A DNA stretch of 64,000 bases from Acidobacteria bacterium SCN 69-37. GTDB lineage: Bacteria; Acidobacteriota; Vicinamibacteria; Vicinamibacterales; SCN-69-37. The stretch is from NCBI GenBank assembly GCA_001724025.1, contig MEDJ01000025.1, forward strand, positions 90,289 to 154,288. The letters run 5' to 3'. Every line of letters begins with the position of its first letter. Positions within the stretch are counted from its first letter, which is position 1. The translations under genes were made by a program, and so were the position numbers. Positions 1 to 8,447 of the stretch are shown piece by piece. A model generated the notes under the pieces. It searched no databases. It saw nothing but the letters and a program-made list of their open reading frames with translations, and was not told the DNA's origin.

Positions 1-1061
1 CGCACCCGGGCCGCCCGCGCCTCGTCGACGAGCAGCGGCACCACCTCGTCCGCGATGCGCGCCGGGGTACACGCGTCCTGGATCAGCTCGGGCACGACCT
101 CGCGGCCGGCGATGAGGTTGACCATGCCGTAGTGCGGCAGCTTCACGAACAGCCGGCCCATCGTGTAGTCGAGTCCCGACAGCCGATAGACGATGACCAT
201 GGGCGGTCCGTGCAGCGCCGTCTGTACCGTGGCCGTGCCCGACGCGGTCACGACCGCGTCGGCCGCGGCCAGCACCGCGTCGGTCTCACCCGCCACGATG
301 CGCACGTCGGGCCGTCCCACCAGCCGCGCGAACATCCCGTCGTCGAGCGCGGGTGCGCGCGCGACGACGAACTGGACGCCAGGCACGCGCGCGGCGACGA
401 GCGGGACGGTGTCGGCCAGCACCGGCGCCAGCCGGCCGACCTCGTTCGGCCGGCTGCCGGGCAGCAGAGCCACGACGGGACGCGCGGGGTCGAGCCCGAT
501 CCGTCTGAGCCACGCCTCGCGTGGCTCGGACGGACGGGCGAGATCGACGAGCGGGTGCCCGACGAACTCGACGGGCACCCGCGCGCGCTCGTAGATCGCC
601 GGCTCGAACGGAAAGATCACCAGCATCTTCGTTACATAGCGGCGCAGCACGTCAATCCGGCCGGCGCGCCACGCCCAGATCTGCGGGCTGATGTAATAGA
701 CGATCGGGATGCCGAGCGCATGAATCTTCGGCAGGAGCCGAAAATTGAAGTCAGGGAAATCGATCGCGACGAAGACATCGGGCCGGCGCGTCGCCGCCGC
801 GGCCCCCAGGCGCCCGATCATCCGGAGCGATCGCGGCACGACCGACAACGCCTCACTCAGCCCGGTGACCGCGAACCGCGCATAGTCGCCGATGAGCTCG
901 CCGCCGGCCGCGGCGAGCCGCGCGCCGCCGAACCCGAAGATCTCGGTCCCCGGCGCGCACGCGCGCAGTTCGCGCGCGAGCGCGGCCGCATACAGGTCTC
1001 CCGAGGCCTCGCCGCAGGAGAGCATCACCCGCAGCGGCCCGGCGTGGGTCGCTGCACTCAC
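1..1061 (-). CDS. lpxB: Lipid-A-disaccharide synthase (partial, C-terminus beyond the window)
   Basis: Condenses UDP-2,3-diacylglucosamine with lipid X to form the lipid A disaccharide at the inner face of the cytoplasmic membrane (GT19). About 353 codons are visible with no stop, so only roughly the last 30 residues are missing. The N-terminus carries the family signature SCGEASGDLYA, followed by AIDFPDFNFRLLPK, YYISPQIWAWR and LLPGSRPNEV. The GTG start at 1061 shares its GTGA with the TGA stop of the upstream M16 gene, a coupling that fixes the start. It is the last visible gene of the minus-strand run lpxD, M16, M16, lpxB. Confidence 0.93.
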   Translation of the reverse strand, partial: MSAATHAGPLRVMLSCGEASGDLYAAALARELRACAPGTEIFGFGGARLAAAGGELIGDYARFAVTGLSEALSVVPRSLRMIGRLGAAAATRRPDVFVAIDFPDFNFRLLPKIHALGIPIVYYISPQIWAWRAGRIDVLRRYVTKMLVIFPFEPAIYERARVPVEFVGHPLVDLARPSEPREAWLRRIGLDPARPVVALLPGSRPNEVGRLAPVLADTVPLVAARVPGVQFVVARAPALDDGMFARLVGRPDVRIVAGETDAVLAAADAVVTASGTATVQTALHGPPMVIVYRLSGLDYTMGRLFVKLPHYGMVNLIAGREVVPELIQDACTPARIADEVVPLLVDEARAARV

Positions 1062-2518
1062 CGCCGCAGGGTCGGCGATCCGAGGTCGATCTCCGACACC
1101 GGAATCCTGTCGTAGTCGGTGAACCCGACGGCCCGCAACTGGTTCACGAACGTGGCCGCATCACCCACCAGCACGATCGTCAATTGATTCGGCTTCAGCA
1201 GCTGGCGCGCGACGCGCTGGATGTCGGCGGGCGTCACCTGCTGGACGCGATCGACGTAGGTCTCGATCTCCGACGGATCCTGGCCGTAGAAGAGCCGGAC
1301 GAGCACCTGCTCGGCCAGCGATGACGACGTCTCGATCGAGAGCGGGAAGTTGCCAGCCATGAAGTCCTGCGCGCCACGCAGTTCGGCCGGGTGCACGGCC
1401 TCGCGCTGCAGGCGCGCGAACTCGTCGACCATCAGGCGCAGTGACTCCCCCGTCGCCGCGGTCCGCGTGTCGGTTTCGGCCACGACGACGCCGGCCGTGC
1501 GATACGTGTTCAGATCCGCCGACGCGCCGTACGTCAGGCCGCGATCGGATCGCAGCACCCCGAAGAGCCGGTTCGCACCCTCGCCGCCGAGAATCCGGAT
1601 GGCGAGATCGAACGGAATGTAGTCGGCGTGCGTGCGCTCGATCGACAGGTGGCCGACGCGAATTTCCGTCTGGGCCGATCCCGGCCGATCGATGACCACG
1701 ACCCGGTGCGTCACGGGCGGCGCGGTCGGCACGGCCACCGTCGGCACATCGCGCCGCTCCCAGTCGCCGAACGCCCGCTGGACGGCCGCGAACAACTCGT
1801 CGGCACTCAGGTCCCCGACCACCGCGACGAGCGCGTTGTTCGGTACGAACCACGTCCGGTGGAAGGCCACCAGGTCCTCGCGCGTGAGCCTGTTGATCGC
1901 CTCGGGCGTCCCCTGCCCGGGCCGCCCGTACGGGTGGGCGCCGAAGACGAGGCGCGTGAACGCCGTGTCGGCGAGGAAGTCCGGATCGTCGAGCCCGACC
2001 TGCAGCGACGACAGCGCCTGCTGCTTCTGCAGCGCGATCTCCTGTTCGGAGAACGCCGGGTTGCGCACGATGTCGGCCATCACCGCGAGCGCGAGGTCGG
2101 TCTGATCCTTGATGACGGCCCCCTGCACGAACGTCATCTCGTTACCCGATCCGACGCCGAGCAGGCCGCCGGCCGAGTCGATGGTGTCGGCAATCTGGCT
2201 CGCCGTGCGCGTGGTGGTTCCCTGATTGAGCAGGGCCGCCACGAAGCTGGCCACACCGGGCCGATCGCCCGGCTCCTGCAGGGCGCCGGCCTTGACGATC
2301 ATGCGGAAGCTGACCGAGGGCTGCTCGTGGTGCGGCACGACGACCACCTGCAGGCCGTTGGGCAGCGTGCGGAGCTGGTACGCCGGGAAATCGAGCGGAC
2401 GGACGGCGAGCGGCGGCGGCGGGCCCTCGGAAGGCCAGGACTGGCCGAAGGCACAGCCGACGGCCAGGAACACGACCGCCAGGGATCCGACCGCGCGCGT
2501 CATCAGGTGTGCGATCAT
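1058..2518 (-). CDS. M16-family peptidase homologue with degenerate zinc site
   Basis: A 486-residue exported protein with the two-lobed M16 (pitrilysin / processing peptidase) fold. The zinc motif HxxEH is lost: at the aligned position the protein reads S91-F-V-A94-A95. The partner-subunit substrate motif is kept, with R323 and Y330 in LRSDRGLTYG. This matches the non-catalytic subunit of two-gene M16 pairs, which completes the chamber of an active partner. Residues 1-26 form a signal peptide; Cys22 could be a weak lipobox. It overlaps the active M16 gene upstream (ATGA at 2515-2518) and lpxB downstream (GTGA), so production is probably coupled. The substrate is unknown. Confidence 0.88.
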   Translation of the reverse strand: MIAHLMTRAVGSLAVVFLAVGCAFGQSWPSEGPPPPLAVRPLDFPAYQLRTLPNGLQVVVVPHHEQPSVSFRMIVKAGALQEPGDRPGVASFVAALLNQGTTTRTASQIADTIDSAGGLLGVGSGNEMTFVQGAVIKDQTDLALAVMADIVRNPAFSEQEIALQKQQALSSLQVGLDDPDFLADTAFTRLVFGAHPYGRPGQGTPEAINRLTREDLVAFHRTWFVPNNALVAVVGDLSADELFAAVQRAFGDWERRDVPTVAVPTAPPVTHRVVVIDRPGSAQTEIRVGHLSIERTHADYIPFDLAIRILGGEGANRLFGVLRSDRGLTYGASADLNTYRTAGVVVAETDTRTAATGESLRLMVDEFARLQREAVHPAELRGAQDFMAGNFPLSIETSSSLAEQVLVRLFYGQDPSEIETYVDRVQQVTPADIQRVARQLLKPNQLTIVLVGDAATFVNQLRAVGFTDYDRIPVSEIDLGSPTLRR

Positions 2519-3885
2519 CGCGGCAGTCCCCCGGGCCCCTGCGCCGCGCCCCGCGGCAGAATCGTGAGTCGCATCCGCGACGCCTCGGTGAAATAGGTTC
2601 GCGCCACCCGCTGCACGTCTTCGAGGGTGACGTTCTGGAACAGATCGAACTCGCCGTCGGCCGTCGTGATGTCGTTGTGGATCACAGCCGCGTGGCCGAG
2701 GTGCAGCGCCTTCTGCCGCACGGTCTCGCGTCCCAGGATGTAGTCACGGGCGAACTGCCGCTTCGCGCGATTCAACTCCGCCTCGGTGATCCCCTCGGCC
2801 TTCACCCGTTCCACCTGCTGCACGAGGGCATTCATCGCCTCGGCCGGCTGTCGGCCGGGATTGACGACGGCCACCAGATAGAACAGGTTCGGGTGCTCGA
2901 TCAGCTTGGCCTCGCCGAACGCGGCCAGCGCGATCTGCTGTTCGTAGACGAGCGACCGGTACAGGCGCGAACTGTCGCCATCGGACAGCACCTTGGCCAG
3001 GATGTGCAGCGGATACGCGTCCGGGTGCCCGTCGTACGTGATGTGATGCGAGAGCACGACGGCCGGCAGCGGCCAGGATTCGCTGACCGTCACGACCTTC
3101 TCGGCCGTGTGCGCCGGCTCGGCCGCGATGTCGCGCGGCACGGGCTTGCCGCGCGGCACACGGCCCAGGTACCGCTGCACCAGGCCGAGCGCCTCGTCAC
3201 TGTCGAAGTCGCCGACGATCACGAGCGTGGCGTTGTTCGGCACGTAGTACGTGTCGTGAAACGCCCGGACGTCGGCAATCGACGCCGCCTCGAGGTCCTC
3301 CATGCTGCCGATCGTCTGGTGCCGGTACGGGTGCGTGGTGAAGGCGTTGTCGAAGATGACTTCCGGGAGACGTCCGAACGGCTGGTTCTCGAAGCGCATC
3401 CGCCGCTCTTCCTTCACGACCTCGCGTTCGGTGACGAACTTGTCCTCGCTCACGTCGAGCGACGCCATGCGGTCGGCCTCGAGCCACAGGACGAGCGGCA
3501 GGTGGTGCGCGGGCACGGTCTGCCAGTAGAGCGTCGTGTCCTCGTCGGTCTGCGCGTTGGCTTCGCCGCCGATGCTGGTGATCCACGACGGGTGCTGATC
3601 GGGCCGCACGTTCTTCGACCCCTTGAACATCAGGTGCTCGAACAGGTGCGCGAACCCGGTGCGTCCCGGCTTCTCGTCCTTGGAGCCGACGTGGTACCAG
3701 ACCGCCACGTGGACGACGGGTGTGGAGTGATCTTCGAGCAGGACGACCTGGAGACCATTGTCGAGCGTGGTCATCCGGTAGTCGAACTTCGGCGGACGGA
3801 CGATCGTGTCGATACCGGTCGCGCTGGTGCACACCAAGGCGACCGCCACGACCATGAGCGCTCGGGCCCAGGGCAGGCGAAACAT
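2515..3885 (-). CDS. M16-family zinc metallopeptidase, catalytic subunit
   Basis: A 456-residue periplasmic zinc peptidase. The inverted zinc motif H80-L-F-E83-H84 lies in GFAHLFEHLMFKG, and the third ligand is Glu159 or Glu160 in VVKEE, about 75 residues later, the normal M16 spacing. A hydrophobic segment at residues 8-22 is a signal peptide. The second lobe is complete. It starts 13 bp downstream of lpxD and is followed with a 4-bp overlap by the degenerate M16 gene, so the two probably form a heterodimer. Placement between lpxD and lpxB suggests envelope quality control; this is inference. Confidence 0.9.
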   Translation of the reverse strand: MFRLPWARALMVVAVALVCTSATGIDTIVRPPKFDYRMTTLDNGLQVVLLEDHSTPVVHVAVWYHVGSKDEKPGRTGFAHLFEHLMFKGSKNVRPDQHPSWITSIGGEANAQTDEDTTLYWQTVPAHHLPLVLWLEADRMASLDVSEDKFVTEREVVKEERRMRFENQPFGRLPEVIFDNAFTTHPYRHQTIGSMEDLEAASIADVRAFHDTYYVPNNATLVIVGDFDSDEALGLVQRYLGRVPRGKPVPRDIAAEPAHTAEKVVTVSESWPLPAVVLSHHITYDGHPDAYPLHILAKVLSDGDSSRLYRSLVYEQQIALAAFGEAKLIEHPNLFYLVAVVNPGRQPAEAMNALVQQVERVKAEGITEAELNRAKRQFARDYILGRETVRQKALHLGHAAVIHNDITTADGEFDLFQNVTLEDVQRVARTYFTEASRMRLTILPRGAAQGPGGLPR

Positions 3886-3898
3886 GTCCGCGATTATG

Positions 3899-4924
3899 TC
3901 ACTTCAGCCGCTGTTCCACGGCCGCGAGCCGGCCCTCGAGATCGGCCAGGTCGCGACGGATCCCGGGCAGTCGGCGGCCGAGCACGACAATCTCGCGCCA
4001 GTCGCCGAGATCCACGGCTGGAATGCCCGCCACGTGACCGCCGGCCGGTACGTCCTTCGTAACCGCCGACTTCGCCCCGACGCGGGCCCCGCGCCCGAGG
4101 TGCACGTGCCCCGTCGATCCCGACTGACCCGCCATGATCACGTCGTCGTCGAGCACCGTGCTGCCGGCGATGCCCACCTGCGCGGCCAGCAGCACGTTGC
4201 GGCCGATGTGCACGCCGTGGGCGACCTGGACGAGGTTGTCGATCTTCGTGCCGCAGGCAATGCGGGTCTCGCCCACCGCCGGACGATCGACGGCCGACTG
4301 CGCCCCGATCTCGACGTCGTCCTCGATGACCACGCGGCCGTTCTGCGGAATCTTCTGGTGCGTCCCGTCCGGCCGGCGTGCGAATCCGAACCCGTCGGTC
4401 CCTACGACGACACCGTCATGGAGAATGACGCGCGCGCCGACCTCCACGCCTTCGCGCAGCGAGACGTGCGCGCGCAGGATCGTGTCCGCGCCCACCGAGA
4501 CGCCGGCGCCGATGACGACCTGCGGTTCGATGACGACACGGGCGCCAATCGTCGCACCAGCGCCGACGACCGCAAAGGGCCCGACGTGAACGTCGGGTCC
4601 CAGCGTGGCCGTGGGATCGATGGACGCCAGCGGACTGATGCCCGGTGACGGCCGGCGCACGGGCGAGAGCACGGAGACGGCCTCCGCCCAGGCCAGGTAC
4701 GGCTGGACCGTCCGCAGCACGGCGCACGGGGCGCCGGTCGTGCTGTCGTCGGCGATCACCGCCGTGGCGCGGGTGCCCGGCAGCCGCGCCGCATACTTCG
4801 AGTTGGCCAGGAACGTGACGTCGCCCGGTCCTGCATCGTCGAGGGCCGCGACCCCGGTGATTTCGAGGGTCCCGTCACCGTCCAGACGACAACCCAATCG
4901 TTCTGCCAGGTCAGCGAGTGTCAC
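3899..4924 (-). CDS. lpxD: UDP-3-O-(3-hydroxyacyl)glucosamine N-acyltransferase
   Basis: Third step of lipid A synthesis: transfers a 3-hydroxyacyl chain from ACP to the 2-amino group of UDP-3-O-acylglucosamine. The 341 residues show the N-terminal uridine-binding domain (residues 1-100, with GDVTFLANSKY), then a long hexapeptide-repeat left-handed beta-helix (about 100-305), then a short helical tail. The catalytic histidine is H236 in NLVQVAHGVHIG, close to His239 of E. coli LpxD. It is the first gene of the run leading through two M16 peptidase genes to lpxB. The lpxA-fabZ genes that usually neighbour lpxD are not present. Confidence 0.95.
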   Translation of the reverse strand: MTLADLAERLGCRLDGDGTLEITGVAALDDAGPGDVTFLANSKYAARLPGTRATAVIADDSTTGAPCAVLRTVQPYLAWAEAVSVLSPVRRPSPGISPLASIDPTATLGPDVHVGPFAVVGAGATIGARVVIEPQVVIGAGVSVGADTILRAHVSLREGVEVGARVILHDGVVVGTDGFGFARRPDGTHQKIPQNGRVVIEDDVEIGAQSAVDRPAVGETRIACGTKIDNLVQVAHGVHIGRNVLLAAQVGIAGSTVLDDDVIMAGQSGSTGHVHLGRGARVGAKSAVTKDVPAGGHVAGIPAVDLGDWREIVVLGRRLPGIRRDLADLEGRLAAVEQRLK

Positions 4925-5000
4925 TGCGGCCGCGAGTATAACCCGGGATCCGGGCCCCCGAACGTCTGTCGCCGGTGCGGCTGGCGAGCCCGCGTGGGCG

Positions 5001-5684
5001 TTACGTCCGCGCCGTCCGGCCGGCCACGCGCAGGACGAACGAGGCGAGGCGCGTGAGCCCCAGGGCCTGCCCGGCCTCGTCGATCCGGGTCTCGCGCTCG
5101 CTCGAGTCGCTCATCGACAGGGCGTCGGCCACGGCCGTCAGGTGCGGCGTCGGTTCAGCGGTCCAGGTCACGCCGGCCAGGGCGCGCCTGGCGCCACGCA
5201 TGGAAAAGAAGTGGCCGATGGCGCGGAAGGTGAAATACCACGACACGAGGTTGGGACCGGGCACGAGGAACAACAGGGGGCCTGTGATCGCGGTCAGGAG
5301 GGCATCGACGATCATCCAGCGCCGATGCCGGCCGTAGTCGGCGGCGAACTCTGCGCGCGCCAGGGATATCGCCCCGTCGGCCGTCAACGTGTCCGGATAC
5401 AGCAGCCGGGCATCGGTCGCCTGTCGCAGGTGCCACAGCAACCGCTGCTCGGCGACCGCTTCCGCCAGTTTCCTGGTGACGAGTCGGCGCAGCCGCCCGC
5501 GCTCGGGCGCGGGATCGTGGCCGTTGAGCGACGCCTCGCCTTCATCGACCGCCCGGCGGAACCGCCCCTTCATCCGCTCGATCCACGAGGCGGCGTGTTC
5601 GTTGCCGCCGCTGACCACCGGCGCGGCCATCTCACAATAGAGCGCATAGGTGGAAGCGCCGGCGGGCACGAGATAGACGTCCAT
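5001..5684 (-). CDS. Putative mitochondrial K+-H+ exchange-related family protein
   Basis: A 227-residue protein. The N-terminus MDVYLVPAGASTYALYCE resembles bacterial members of the family named after yeast mitochondrial K+/H+ exchange proteins (Mit_KHE1 type). A hydrophobic stretch around residues 135-165 (ALLTAITGPLLFLVPGPN) is followed by an aromatic motif (SWYFTFRAIGHFFSMRGA). The ATG at 5684 is chosen over longer in-frame starts, which would run back into gatA on the other strand; it begins the conserved motif. It is divergent from gatC with only 42 bp between the starts. The family call rests on motif memory; ion-exchange activity is not shown. Confidence 0.6.
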   Translation of the reverse strand: MDVYLVPAGASTYALYCEMAAPVVSGGNEHAASWIERMKGRFRRAVDEGEASLNGHDPAPERGRLRRLVTRKLAEAVAEQRLLWHLRQATDARLLYPDTLTADGAISLARAEFAADYGRHRRWMIVDALLTAITGPLLFLVPGPNLVSWYFTFRAIGHFFSMRGARRALAGVTWTAEPTPHLTAVADALSMSDSSERETRIDEAGQALGLTRLASFVLRVAGRTART

Positions 5685-5726
5685 GCGGGCAGGAAACAGA
5701 AGCGACCATGCTAGCATCCGATCCGC

Positions 5727-6023
5727 ATGGCAGGTACGCACGACGACATCGATGTCGCCCGGGTGGCCGCGCTCGCGCGCCTCGAACTGACCCCGGAAGA
5801 AACCACCCTCTTCACGAAGCAGTTGACCGACATCCTGCGCTACGCCGAAGCCGTGCAGCAGATCGACACGACCGGCGTACCGCCGACGTCGCACTTCGGG
5901 ACGGGCACGCCTGTGTGGCGCCACGATGACGTCCAGCCGTCGCTCGATCGCGACCGCGTGCTGACCGGGGCGCCGGGGGCGTCGCCGCGCGCCGGTCTCT
6001 TCAAGGTCCCGAAGGTACTCTGA
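5727..6023 (+). CDS. gatC: Asp-tRNA(Asn)/Glu-tRNA(Gln) amidotransferase subunit C
   Basis: A 98-residue subunit that wraps around GatA and stabilises the GatCAB amidotransferase. The family pattern is clear: DVARVAALARLELTPEE at the N-terminus, a central helical region, and the C-terminal R..D.V..S L.R..VL..AP segment ending in GLFKVPKVL. It is followed after 3 bp by gatA, so the two are co-transcribed. The gatB subunit is not in the window and must be elsewhere, which is common outside Firmicutes. Confidence 0.95.
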   Translation: MAGTHDDIDVARVAALARLELTPEETTLFTKQLTDILRYAEAVQQIDTTGVPPTSHFGTGTPVWRHDDVQPSLDRDRVLTGAPGASPRAGLFKVPKVL

Positions 6024-6026
6024 CCG

Positions 6027-7466
6027 ATGGGCGCTCCCGAGACGACAGCGCGCGGACTGCGCCACGCCATCCAGCAGGGCACGACCACCGCCGAGGCCGC
6101 CTGCGAGGCGGCTCTCGCGCGAATTGCCGCGACGAACCCGGACCTGCACGCGTTCCATCTCGTCGACGCCGAGCGCGCCCTGAACCGCGCACGCGCGCTC
6201 GACCGCGCCACGGGCCCGCAGGGGCCGCTGCACGGCGTGCCTGTCGCGCTGAAGGACAACATCACCGTCGCCGGCATGACGACGACCGCGGGATCGAAGA
6301 TGCTGGCGGACTACGTGCCGCCGTACGACGCCACGGTCGTCGAGAAGCTCGAGGCGGCCGGCGCGGTCATCATCGGCAAGACGATCTGCGACGAGTTCTC
6401 GATGGGATCATCGACGGAAAACAGTGCGTTCGGTCCGTCGCGCAATCCCTGGGATCCCGAACGGGCGCCGGGCGGTTCGAGCGGCGGATCGGCCGTCGCC
6501 GTGGCCGCCGATATGACGCCGCTCGCGCTCGGCTCGGACACCGGCGGATCGATCCGTCAGCCGGCCGCGTTCTGCGGTGTGGTCGGACTCAAGCCGACGT
6601 ACGGCCGCGTCTCGCGCTACGGCCTCATCGCCTACGCGTCGTCGCTCGATCAAATCGGGCCGTTCGCACACACGGTGGCCGACGCGGCGTTGTGTCTCCA
6701 GGCGATCAGCGGGCCCGATCCGCACGACAGCACCGCCGCGGCTGTCGAGGTCCCCGACTACGAGGCCGCGCTGACGGGCGACATCAGCGGGCTGCGGATT
6801 GGCGTGCCGCGGACGTGGCTGCGCGAGGGCGTGGACGCCGAGGTCACGGCCGCGTTCGAGCGAAGCCTCGCCGCGCTCGTGGCGCAGGGCGCAACGCTCC
6901 ACGACATCGATCTCCCCCACAGTCGCGTCGCGATCCCCGTGTACTACCTCGTGGCCACGGCAGAGGCGAGTTCGAACCTGGCGCGCTACGACGGCGTCCG
7001 CTACGGGTTGCGGATCCCCGACGCCAGGACGCTCGGCGACATGTACGACCGCACGCGCGATGCGGGTTTCGGCGCGGAAGTGAAGCGTCGCATCATGTTG
7101 GGGACCTACGTCCTGAGCGCCGGCTATTACGACGCCTATTACGTGAAGGCCCAGCAGGTCCGGACGCTGATTCGACGGGATTTCGATCAGGCGTTCGCCA
7201 CCGTCGACGTCGTCGCCATGCCGACGACGCCGACGGCCGCGTTCCCGCTCGGCGCGTTGAACGCGGATCCGATCCAGATGTACCTGGCGGACATCTTCAC
7301 GGTGAGTGCGCCGCTGGCCGGGCTGCCGGCCATCAGCGTGCCGTGCGGCCTCACGCGCGACCGGCTGCCCATCGGCCTGCAACTGACGGGCAAGGCCTGG
7401 GACGAAGCCACGCTCCTGCGCGCGGCTGACGCGTTCGAGCAGGCAATCGGGGACTGGCGGGGATAG
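6027..7466 (+). CDS. gatA: Asp-tRNA(Asn)/Glu-tRNA(Gln) amidotransferase subunit A
   Basis: A 479-residue amidase-signature protein that hydrolyses glutamine and channels ammonia to GatB for amidation of misacylated Glu-tRNA(Gln) or Asp-tRNA(Asn). The catalytic triad is visible: K76 in VALKDN, cis-Ser S151 in APGGSSGGS and nucleophile S175 in [12 protein letters not shown], with the same spacing as in characterised GatA. Length is normal. It follows gatC closely and is followed by two hairpins (7538-7566 and 7577-7606), the second of which looks like a terminator shared with the convergent hsp20 gene. Confidence 0.97.
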   Translation: MGAPETTARGLRHAIQQGTTTAEAACEAALARIAATNPDLHAFHLVDAERALNRARALDRATGPQGPLHGVPVALKDNITVAGMTTTAGSKMLADYVPPYDATVVEKLEAAGAVIIGKTICDEFSMGSSTENSAFGPSRNPWDPERAPGGSSGGSAVAVAADMTPLALGSDTGGSIRQPAAFCGVVGLKPTYGRVSRYGLIAYASSLDQIGPFAHTVADAALCLQAISGPDPHDSTAAAVEVPDYEAALTGDISGLRIGVPRTWLREGVDAEVTAAFERSLAALVAQGATLHDIDLPHSRVAIPVYYLVATAEASSNLARYDGVRYGLRIPDARTLGDMYDRTRDAGFGAEVKRRIMLGTYVLSAGYYDAYYVKAQQVRTLIRRDFDQAFATVDVVAMPTTPTAAFPLGALNADPIQMYLADIFTVSAPLAGLPAISVPCGLTRDRLPIGLQLTGKAWDEATLLRAADAFEQAIGDWRG

Positions 7467-7537
7467 CACGACGACCCGGCCGCACGACGGCGCGGCGGCG
7501 GGCGGCGGCGCCGAACGGATACGGACACGAACCAAAC

Positions 7538-7566
7538 GGAGCCCTGGGTCTTCAGACCCAGGGACC
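7538..7566. repeat. REP-like hairpin with CTTCAG centre
   Basis: A 9-bp perfect stem CCCTGGGTC / GACCCAGGG with TTCA as loop, preceded by GGAG. The centre GGTCTTCAGACC is a variant of the GGCTTCAGCC core seen at 8257-8434, 43555-43612 and 52317-52373, so it appears to be a diverged single copy of the same dispersed element. Confidence 0.6.
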
Positions 7567-7576
7567 ATACACACGA

Positions 7577-7606
7577 ACGGCCGGACAGGTTCCCCTGCCC
7601 GGCCGT
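7577..7606. terminator. Terminator-like hairpin between convergent gatA and hsp20
   Basis: Arms ACGGCCGG-A-CAGG and CCTG-C-CCGGCCGT pair with one A/C mismatch around a TTCC loop and are followed by the pyrimidine-rich GTTCTCTT. The position between convergent gatA and hsp20 fits a shared terminator. The T-tract is weak, so termination strength is uncertain. Confidence 0.5.
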
Positions 7607-7663
7607 GTTCTCTTCCGCATCCGCGCGTCGTCCCGTGCAGCCCGCAGCCGAGCCGCCCGCCGC

Positions 7664-8101
7664 CTATCCGCCAATCGCAATCTGCCGCGGGCGACTTTCC
7701 TCGCGTCTCGGGAGCGTCACTGTCAGGACGCCGTCCCTGTAGTCGGCCTGGACCTTCGACGCGTCGACGCTGGCCGGCAGCGAGAAACTCCGCCTGAACG
7801 TGCCGTACCCGCGCTCCACGCGATGGTACGTCTCGGATTCGTTCGCCTTCTCGAACTTCCGCTCGCCCTCGATGCTGAGGACGTTGTTCTCGAACGTCAC
7901 CTTGATGTCCTCGCGCTTCATGTCGGGGAGATCGGCCTTCACGACCACATCCTTGCTGGCGGTCTCCACGATGTCGACGGGCGGCACCCAGGCCCCCTGC
8001 GAGAACGGCTCGCCCTGCCAGGCCGACTCGAACATGCGATTCAGTCGATCGATCTCCAGGGCGGCGAGACCGGAAACGGGACTCCAACGGGTCAATGCCA
8101 T
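7664..8101 (-). CDS. Hsp20/alpha-crystallin family small heat-shock protein
   Basis: A 145-residue ATP-independent holdase. The alpha-crystallin domain (about residues 40-140) contains VDIVETASKDVVVKADLP, the EGERK turn, YGTFRRSFSLP and the GVLTVTLPR motif, with the C-terminal IAI anchor for oligomerisation. A strong ribosome binding site (GAAGGAGG) lies 7-8 bp before the ATG at 8101. Upstream is a near-consensus sigma-70 promoter with a palindrome over the -35 box (8173-8202), so stress-regulated repression is plausible. It faces away from a second, more divergent Hsp20 gene at 8448. Confidence 0.93.
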   Translation of the reverse strand: MALTRWSPVSGLAALEIDRLNRMFESAWQGEPFSQGAWVPPVDIVETASKDVVVKADLPDMKREDIKVTFENNVLSIEGERKFEKANESETYHRVERGYGTFRRSFSLPASVDASKVQADYRDGVLTVTLPRREESRPRQIAIGG

Positions 8102-8172
8102 GGCTCTCTCCTCCTTCTTTCAAGTCGGGCGACCGTCGCACCCCCGTGCGCCATCGCCCGGAAACAAAGAGA

Positions 8173-8202
8173 AGTATAGATTTATCTTGACTACAAGTCA
8201 AG
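8173..8202 (-). promoter_or_regulatory. hsp20 promoter with overlapping 17-bp palindromic operator
   Basis: Reading toward hsp20, the -35 box TTGACT (8201-8196) and -10 box TATACT (8178-8173) are separated by exactly 17 bp. The -35 lies inside the perfect inverted repeat CTTGACT-N3-AGTCAAG (8186-8202). This resembles, but is more tightly spaced than, the HspR operator HAIR (CTTGAGT-N7-ACTCAAG). It is not CIRCE. The arrangement suggests a repressor that occludes RNA polymerase; the regulator is not in the window. A TTGACA at 8211-8216 faces the other way without a convincing -10. Confidence 0.65.
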
Positions 8203-8256
8203 CATGATAATTGACACCAATGCGCTCACATTAATAAGCACAGCGCGCAGACGTGC

Positions 8257-8434
8257 CTCCCTGAGGCTGAAGCCTCAGGGCTCCGATCGCCTGATGGACG
8301 GGCTCCAACCGCCCATCGCCCGTCACTCACAGAACATCCGGAGCCCCGAGGCTGAAGCCTCGGGCATTAGCGCCGAGACATGCGTGGCACACGTCTCGCA
8401 GAACATCCGGAGCCCCGAGGCTTCAGCCTCGGGG
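8257..8434. repeat. Cluster of three REP-like palindromes with GGCTGAAGCC core
   Basis: This 178-bp stretch occupies most of the roughly 345-bp gap between the two hsp20 genes. It holds three perfect hairpins with 20-22 bp palindromes centred on CTGAAG or CTTCAG: 8259-8280, 8345-8364 and 8413-8434. The last two sit in direct repeats that begin AGAACATCCGGAGCCCCGAG and are of opposite core orientation. An imperfect hairpin lies at about 8293-8317. No convincing gene is present; the open frame across it is compositional. The same core recurs at 43555-43612 and 52317-52373. Confidence 0.85.
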
Positions 8435-8447
8435 AACAACAGCACAG

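Noticed and set aside
132-1115. Long plus-strand open frames over lpxB and the M16 genes
   Set aside because: Arginine/histidine-rich antisense frames of GC-rich coding sequence; lpxB is intact on the minus strand.
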